DNA from: a bacterium
Lineage (GTDB): Bacteria > UBP18 > UBA7526
Length of the DNA: 9,609 bases
Reading direction: 5' to 3'
Assembly: GCA_030616365.1 (NCBI GenBank)
Contig: JAUWXM010000044.1
Coordinates: 1 to 9,609 of the forward strand
Below, in pieces: positions 5,083 to 9,609 of the stretch (the first letter of the stretch is position 1; the number at the start of each line of letters is the position of its first letter). The position numbers and the translations under genes are program-made. A model generated the notes under the pieces. The model saw only the letters and a list, made by a program, of their open reading frames with translations, searched no databases and was not told the origin of the DNA.

Positions 5083-5808
5083 TCAAACAACTACTTCCCT
5101 GGGAATCTTGAGTTTTTCATTCTTCTTCAATAAGTCCTTAGGCACCGGTCTCTTTAAGGTAGTACCGATCATATCCAGTAGATACTTCTTAACTACTGTT
5201 GACCAGTATTTCTGGGTCACATAAAAGACCCTTGCTCCTCCAAGTTCATGCTGATAATCTGGCCAGGGATAGGAGGGCTGAGCCATGCCGATCCCCCATC
5301 TCTTCAGGCCGTTATAGCTCTCATAGGTGGCCCAGAACTCCTTCTGCTTCAGGGTATCAAATGCGTATTCACACTTGGCATAGTATAAAATCGCTCCGAT
5401 CCTTAAGCCCCTCTTGAAGGCCATGGTGTGGAGGCTGATGTTGATATCCTCGTTCATGAGCCTTCCATTGACAAAGCCCACCAGGTGACCATTGATAAGC
5501 CCCAGGAATTGATAGGGGTCCTTCAACCGATTCCGATACCAGCCTAAGATCTCGGCGCAGACCCTCACTCCCACGATATCATAGAAGTCGTGGTCTATGT
5601 CGATCATCTTTTTTACATAATTTAAGAGCAGGGGCGCCTCACTCTTCTTGGCCGGCCTGATGAGCAGTTTCTCTCCATTCTTAAGCTTGACCCAGGCTGG
5701 AACAAAGGGCTTCACCTGCATCGGGGGCGGACTTAAAAGTGGCTCCAACTCCCGGACATCAAAAGTTATCTTCTCCTGTGATACCTTCTCCGGTGGTTCT
5801 TTTCTCAT
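5083..5808 (-). CDS. Probable GNAT-like N-acetyltransferase
   Basis: A 241-residue soluble protein that looks like a GCN5-related acetyltransferase. After about 45 residues of proline-rich N-terminus comes KLKNGEKLLIRPAKKSEAPLLLNYVKKM (41-68), the usual first strand and helix; FLGLINGHLVGFVNGRL (101-117) fits strands 2-4; and KRGLRIGAILYYAKCEYAF (132-150) fits the acetyl-CoA loop and following helix, although the usual glycine at position 136-137 is LR here. The tail YPWPDYQHELGGARVFYVTQKYW (180-202) is distinctive. A strong GGAGGAG lies upstream of the ATG. It starts 56 bp after trpE in the same orientation, so it may be co-transcribed with the amino-acid genes; its substrate cannot be read from the sequence. 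Family call moderate, role unknown. Confidence 0.6.
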   Translation of the reverse strand: MRKEPPEKVSQEKITFDVRELEPLLSPPPMQVKPFVPAWVKLKNGEKLLIRPAKKSEAPLLLNYVKKMIDIDHDFYDIVGVRVCAEILGWYRNRLKDPYQFLGLINGHLVGFVNGRLMNEDINISLHTMAFKRGLRIGAILYYAKCEYAFDTLKQKEFWATYESYNGLKRWGIGMAQPSYPWPDYQHELGGARVFYVTQKYWSTVVKKYLLDMIGTTLKRPVPKDLLKKNEKLKIPREVVV

Positions 5809-5864
5809 CTCAAACTCCTCCTTTCTTTAAACACAGATTACAGATAAACGGGCTAAACGTTACT

Positions 5865-7337
5865 TTATTCCAGGCCTCTCTGTGCCACTTCGATTGCTCT
5901 TATAAGTGCTTTTGCCTTATTCATGGTTTCCTGATATTCTCTCTCTGGAATAGAGTCAGCAACGATTCCTGCTCCTGCCTGGATATAGGCCCGGTTTCCC
6001 TTAATAATTATGGTTCTAATGGTAATGCAGGTATCGAGATTCCCGGAAAAAGAAAAGTAGCCCACTGCTCCGGCATAGGGTCCCCTTCTTACTGGCTCTA
6101 ACTCTTCAATAATCTCCAGGGCCTTTTTTCTTGGGGAACCAACAACTGTCCCGGCAGGGAAGTTAGAGCGCAGGACATCAAAAGAGTCTTTATTTTTTCG
6201 TAGTCTTCCGGTAATATCACTAACAATATGCATCACATGGGAGTATTTTTCAATGACCATGAGTTCATTTACTCTCACACTCCCTGGTCTTGATACTTTT
6301 CTTACGTCTCTCTTCCCTAAGTCAACAAGCATCATATGTTCTGCTCTATCTTTAGGATGGGCAAGAAGTTCTTTTTCTAAGGCTTGGTCTTCCTTTAAAG
6401 TCTTTCCCCGATGCCTGGTGCCGGCAATGGGTCTCACTTCTACTACCCCCTCTTCCAACCTCACTAAAATCTCTGGCGAGGAACCGATCAGTCTCAAATC
6501 CTTGCACTTTAAATAATACATATAGGGAGAGGGGTTGATGGTTCTCAATGCCCGATAGATGTCAAAGGGATCAACATTAATCTTAGTCTCTAATCTCTGA
6601 GAGGGAACGACCTGAATGATATCCCCTGCCTTAATATACTCCTTCGCTTTCCTTACCTTTTTCTTAAACCCCTCTTTTGTAAAATTCGATTTTATTTTGA
6701 CTTTTGACTTTTGACTTTGGACTTTGGACTTTATTCTGCTTGGCTTTCTCAATTGGCTTATCAAATCCTCAATCTTTCTCACCGCCTCCTGGTAGGCTTT
6801 CTTTGGACTTTTCTTAACATAAGCATTGGAAATCACCTTTATCTTATGCTCCAGATGATCGAAGATGAGAAGGGTATCGGTTAAAAGGAAGATGGCATCC
6901 GGAAGGTTCAAGTCATCTGGGTTCTCATCTGGAATCTCTTCAAAGAAACGCACCATATCGTAGGAGAGGTAACCCACCATTCCTCCCACAAACCGGGGAA
7001 GCCCTTTAACCTTTACGAACTTATAACCTGCCATTAACTTCTTCAAAGTAATGAGGGGCTCGGATACTAGCTGGACTTTCTTCTTCCCATCGCTAACTAT
7101 CTCCACTCTTCTTCCCTTGCTTTTGAATATTAAGGAGGGGTTACTTCCTAAGAAAGAATATCTTCCTAATTTCTCTCCCCTCTCTGCGCTCTCTAAGAGA
7201 TAGGCATAGTCACCGGTATCGATCTTGCTGAAGGCGGAGACCGGAGTTTCCAAGTCTGCCAAGACTTCTCTATAGACCGGGATGAGGTTTCCTTTCTTAG
7301 ATTTCCGAATAAATTCTTTTAGGCTTGGATAATACAT
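5865..7337 (-). CDS. trpE: Anthranilate synthase component I
   Basis: Converts chorismate to anthranilate with ammonia delivered by a TrpG glutaminase subunit, the first committed step of tryptophan synthesis. The 490 residues are a normal length. The N-terminal domain has LLES (47-50), the tryptophan feedback-binding element. The catalytic domain shows PSPYMYYLKCKDLRLIGSSPEIL (269-291), RPIAGTRHRG (302-311), HMMLVDLGKRDV (334-345), YSHVMHIVSD (365-374), FPAGTVVGSPRKKA (393-406), RRGPYAGAVGYFSF (417-430) and IQAGAGIVADS (452-462). Between the domains lies a charged linker, KSKVQSQKSKVK (about 203-214), encoded by a 7-bp repeat. It starts 10 bp after hisF, with AAAGG overlapping the hisF end, so translation is probably coupled. 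No trpG is in the window. An aminodeoxychorismate or isochorismate synthase is less likely given LLES and PIAGTR. Confidence 0.95.
   Translation of the reverse strand: MYYPSLKEFIRKSKKGNLIPVYREVLADLETPVSAFSKIDTGDYAYLLESAERGEKLGRYSFLGSNPSLIFKSKGRRVEIVSDGKKKVQLVSEPLITLKKLMAGYKFVKVKGLPRFVGGMVGYLSYDMVRFFEEIPDENPDDLNLPDAIFLLTDTLLIFDHLEHKIKVISNAYVKKSPKKAYQEAVRKIEDLISQLRKPSRIKSKVQSQKSKVKIKSNFTKEGFKKKVRKAKEYIKAGDIIQVVPSQRLETKINVDPFDIYRALRTINPSPYMYYLKCKDLRLIGSSPEILVRLEEGVVEVRPIAGTRHRGKTLKEDQALEKELLAHPKDRAEHMMLVDLGKRDVRKVSRPGSVRVNELMVIEKYSHVMHIVSDITGRLRKNKDSFDVLRSNFPAGTVVGSPRKKALEIIEELEPVRRGPYAGAVGYFSFSGNLDTCITIRTIIIKGNRAYIQAGAGIVADSIPEREYQETMNKAKALIRAIEVAQRGLE
6695..6729. repeat. Tandem 7-bp repeat inside trpE
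   Basis: Five heptamers on the plus strand: three TTTTGAC then two TTTGGAC. They encode the lysine/serine/glutamine-rich interdomain linker of TrpE. The unit differs from the dapF heptamer TTTTTGA by little more than one added C, and both are translated as KSK-type period-7 peptides. Confidence 0.85.
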
Positions 7338-7347
7338 AGATAAACCT

Positions 7348-8109
7348 TTACAAACGAACTGCTACTCCCTTTTTCTTTAAATACTCCTTGGCCTCTCTTA
7401 TAGTATATTCTCTGAAGTGGAAGATAGAGGCAGCCAAGACAGCGTCTGCCTTCCCCTCTGTCAGTGCCCGATATAAGTGCTCCAAGTTCCCTGCACCGCC
7501 AGAAGCGATGACTGGGAGGTCAGTGGCCTCAGCAATCAAACGAATGGAAGGGATGTCATATCCCTTCTTTGTTCCATCAGCATCAATACTGGTAGGTAAG
7601 ATTCCTCCCGCCCCTAAATCCTTTACTTCTTTAGCCCACTGGATAGCATCCTTGCCCGTAGGGGTCTTTCCTCCCTCAACGACCACCTCATATCCTGAGG
7701 GCATACTGGGATTTTTTTTAGTATCGATGGCTACAATGATACGCTCCGGGCCAAACTTTTGAGAGGCCTCTCTTACTAAACCTGGATTTCTGACCGCTGC
7801 GGTATTGATGGCTATCTTACTTGCCCCCGCTTCGAGTATCTTTTCTATATCCTCAAGGCTTCCAATTCCTCCCCCCACAGTGAGTGGTATATTTACCGCT
7901 TGCGCTACCTTCTTCACCCAGGGAAGCATGGTCTTTCGTTTCTCCACAGTAGCGCTAATGTCGAGGAAGGCTAATTCGTCTGCTCCCTCTTTTTCATAGA
8001 GAGCAGCGGTCTCAGCAGGATCTCCTACATCCTTCAGATTAACGAACTTCACCCCTTTAACCACCCGGCCATTCTTGACATCCAGACAGGGAATTATTCT
8101 CTTGGTCAC
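7348..8109 (-). CDS. hisF: Imidazole glycerol phosphate synthase cyclase subunit
   Basis: With HisH it converts PRFAR and glutamine-derived ammonia to imidazole glycerol phosphate and AICAR, linking histidine and purine synthesis. It is a 253-residue (beta-alpha)8 barrel of normal length. Visible: RIIPCLDVKNGRVVKG (4-19) with catalytic Asp10, PLTVGGGIGSLED (75-87), AINTAAV (100-106), IIVAIDTKK (124-132) with catalytic Asp129, TSIDADGTKKGYD (173-185) and IASGGAGN (201-208), the two phosphate-binding halves. The start codon is GTG, overlapping the gdh stop by 4 bp (GTGA), which implies coupled translation. No hisH or other his gene is in the window, so the pathway appears scattered. TrpE follows after 10 bp. 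Confidence 0.96.
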   Translation of the reverse strand: MTKRIIPCLDVKNGRVVKGVKFVNLKDVGDPAETAALYEKEGADELAFLDISATVEKRKTMLPWVKKVAQAVNIPLTVGGGIGSLEDIEKILEAGASKIAINTAAVRNPGLVREASQKFGPERIIVAIDTKKNPSMPSGYEVVVEGGKTPTGKDAIQWAKEVKDLGAGGILPTSIDADGTKKGYDIPSIRLIAEATDLPVIASGGAGNLEHLYRALTEGKADAVLAASIFHFREYTIREAKEYLKKKGVAVRL

Positions 8110-9389
8110 GGATAGATCCCTCGTAGTCTTGTGGCCTCTGCCACCCTTGAGACAGCGAGCATATAAGCGGCCATTCTCAGATTCACTCTACATTTTTTTG
8201 AGGTGCGCAGGACATCATAGAAGGCCTCGGTCATAATCTCCTCTAATCTACGGTTGACCTCTTCCTCCTTCCAGAAGAGGGCCTGGGTATCCTGAACCCA
8301 TTCGAAATAGGAGACCACCACCCCAGCGGCATTGGCTAAGATATCAGGAATGATGAATATCTTCTTCTTAGCTAATATCTTATCCGCTCTGGGAGTGATA
8401 GGACCATTGGCCGCCTCAGTAATCATCTTGGCTTTTATGCTATGGGCATTCTTTTCTGTAATCTGATTCTCCAGGGCAGCGGGAATGAGGACATCGACCT
8501 TTAAGCCAAATAGTTTCTCATTCGCCCTTTTAAAATTACTAATGAACTGCGGACCCTTGAAGCCCTTAATAACTTTATATTTAGTTCTTTTTACATGTTT
8601 TATCAAAGAAGGGATGTCTATCCCTTTAGGATCGAATAGGCCACCACTGATATCGCTAACCACTACAATCTTTGCTCCCGCCTTATGCAACAACTTGGCG
8701 GAGGCGCTCCCTACGTTCCCGAATCCCTGGATGGCAATGGTTGCCCCCTTTAAAGAAAGACCGATATATTTCAATCCCTCCCGGGTAACGATCGTCACCC
8801 CTCTTCCCGTAGCATCGAGCCTTCCCTTAGAACCTCCTAGATGGACCGGCTTTCCAGTAACCACCCCGGGAACGGAGAACCCCTGATGCATACTATAGGT
8901 ATCCATCATCCAGGACATAACTTGAGGATTAGTATAGACATCGGGAGCGGCGATGTCCTTCTCCGGGCCGATCATCATTATAATCTCGTAAGTAAACCTT
9001 CTGGTCAATCCCTCCAGCTCCTTTAAGGACATCTCCCTGGGGTTACAGTATACTCCTCCCTTGGCCCCCCCAAAGGGAATATTCACTACAGCACACTTCC
9101 AGGTCATGAGCATGGCTAAGGCAGTAATCTCTTCCAGGGTAACCTCAGGATGATAGCGAATGCCTCCCTTGGCTGGTCCCCGGTCAACATTATGCTGCAC
9201 CCGATAGCCGGTGAATATTCTCAGGCGACCGTTATCCATCTTGACTGGTATAGAGACGATTAAAGCCCTTTTGGGAAACTTGAGTTTATCTACCAGTCCC
9301 GAGTCCAGTTTTAACTTCTTGGCCACCATATCCAAACGCTCCCGAGCATCGGTTAAGAATTGCATCCCTTTTTGGTAATCTCTGGTCAT
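8106..9389 (-). CDS. gdhA: Glu/Leu/Phe/Val dehydrogenase (glutamate dehydrogenase)
   Basis: Catalyses reversible NAD(P)-dependent reductive amination of 2-oxoglutarate to glutamate in the cytoplasm. The 427 residues match the usual bacterial/archaeal 410-430 length. Visible: GPAKGGIRYHPEVT (71-84), MTWKCAVVNIPFGGAKGGV (95-113) with catalytic Lys110, IAAPDVYTNPQVM (146-158) with catalytic Asp150, TGKPVHLGGSKGRLDATGRG (178-197), Rossmann motif IQGFGNVGS (220-228), and late ALEN and EAANGP motifs. The start ATG overlaps the upstream stop by 4 bp (ATGA), and GGGGGG lies 5 nt upstream, inside the end of the gltD-like gene. The stop overlaps the hisF GTG by 4 bp. A second, partial copy is at 1-297. 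The symbol is by family; cofactor specificity is not determined. Confidence 0.94.
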   Translation of the reverse strand: MTRDYQKGMQFLTDARERLDMVAKKLKLDSGLVDKLKFPKRALIVSIPVKMDNGRLRIFTGYRVQHNVDRGPAKGGIRYHPEVTLEEITALAMLMTWKCAVVNIPFGGAKGGVYCNPREMSLKELEGLTRRFTYEIIMMIGPEKDIAAPDVYTNPQVMSWMMDTYSMHQGFSVPGVVTGKPVHLGGSKGRLDATGRGVTIVTREGLKYIGLSLKGATIAIQGFGNVGSASAKLLHKAGAKIVVVSDISGGLFDPKGIDIPSLIKHVKRTKYKVIKGFKGPQFISNFKRANEKLFGLKVDVLIPAALENQITEKNAHSIKAKMITEAANGPITPRADKILAKKKIFIIPDILANAAGVVVSYFEWVQDTQALFWKEEEVNRRLEEIMTEAFYDVLRTSKKCRVNLRMAAYMLAVSRVAEATRLRGIYP

Positions 9390-9609
9390 CGTATCCCCCC
9401 TTTTTTAAGGTATCTATCTATAGCCCGGGCGGCCCTCTTGCCCTGCCCCATGGCATCGATTACTGTAGCCTCGCCCGGTACTATGTCCCCGCCGGCGAAT
9501 ACCCCCGGCATAGAGGTGGCTCCATCCTCATCTATTAAGAGATGGCCCTTAGGAGTAGTCTTCAGGTCCGGGGTATAAGAAGGCAATAGGGGGTTGGGCC
9601 CCTGGCCTA
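9386..9609 (-). CDS. gltD: Glutamate synthase small subunit-type oxidoreductase, 3' end only
   Basis: The last 73 residues of an FAD/NAD(P)H-dependent protein of the glutamate synthase small-subunit family; the 5' part is beyond the window. The visible C-terminus reads GQGPNPLL, then LKTTPKGHLLIDEDGATSMPGVFAGGDIVPGEATVIDAMGQGKRAARAIDRYL. The TSMPGVFAGGD motif is the second FAD-contacting motif of this family, followed by the usual AMGQGKRAA helix. It would feed electrons to glutamate formation from glutamine and 2-oxoglutarate. It ends in ATGA, sharing 4 bp with the downstream glutamate dehydrogenase, so the two are co-translated. Related flavoproteins (for example NfnA- or PreT-like subunits) have similar ends, so the symbol is tentative. 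Confidence 0.8.
   Translation of the reverse strand, partial: GQGPNPLLPSYTPDLKTTPKGHLLIDEDGATSMPGVFAGGDIVPGEATVIDAMGQGKRAARAIDRYLKKGGIR

Noticed and set aside
4973..5224. Plus-strand frame with a protein-like stretch (EFIEIPIPQEMLKKIALPT), possibly an antitoxin fragment
   Set aside because: It has no ribosome-binding site, crosses a palindrome, and its second half is antisense to the well-supported acetyltransferase gene. A decayed fragment cannot be excluded, but the evidence is too thin to call.
6695..6729. CRISPR-like array
   Set aside because: The units are only 7 bp with no spacers and lie in an open coding frame.
6253..9026. Plus-strand open frames opposite trpE, hisF and gdh
   Set aside because: All are antisense shadows of conserved enzymes and show no independent coding evidence.

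Overview
This window is a bacterial chromosome segment in which every supportable gene lies on the minus strand, so the biological reading order runs from base 9609 down to base 1. The order is: 3' end of a glutamate synthase small subunit (gltD-like), Glu/Leu/Phe/Val-type glutamate dehydrogenase, hisF, trpE, a GNAT-like acetyltransferase, dapF, two unrecognised genes that look like integron-type gene cassettes, an LL-diaminopimelate aminotransferase (dapL), and the 5' end of a second glutamate dehydrogenase.

The organism cannot be named from this sequence. The combination of LL-DAP aminotransferase, GTTA-rich intergenic DNA, 7-8 bp micro-repeats that run through coding regions, and palindrome clusters with TTCG loops resembles uncultured candidate-phylum genomes from groundwater or sediment (Omnitrophota-like, by general impression). 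That is a low-confidence inference.

9609-5083: amino-acid block. gltD/gdh and gdh/hisF each overlap by 4 bp, and hisF/trpE are 10 bp apart, so these four are almost certainly one transcription unit. They join ammonia and glutamate metabolism to single steps of histidine (HisF) and tryptophan (TrpE) synthesis; hisH and trpG are not in the window. The acetyltransferase follows after 56 bp.

5082-4806: a 277-bp gap holding at least five separate perfect palindromes. 4805-3990: dapF with both catalytic cysteines and a 7-bp tandem repeat inside its coding sequence. trpE carries a closely similar 7-bp repeat at 6695-6729.

About 3994-1840: the most interesting part. Two genes without recognisable function, one for a secreted protein and one for a membrane-anchored protein, are each followed by an attC-like site (2576-2646 and 1834-1894). 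The first site folds as a long stem with unpaired bases on one arm only, and the stop codon of its gene lies inside it. Both are hallmarks of integron gene cassettes. No integron integrase is visible, so this looks like an integrase-less attC cluster (CALIN-like) placed between dapF and dapL, two genes of the same lysine/DAP pathway. The present dapF stop codon may have been supplied by the incoming cassette.

1833-298: dapL and its flanks, including a GTTA-rich, palindrome-bearing spacer. 297-1: the N-terminal 99 residues of a second glutamate dehydrogenase, about 82% identical by eye to the complete copy over 79 aligned residues.
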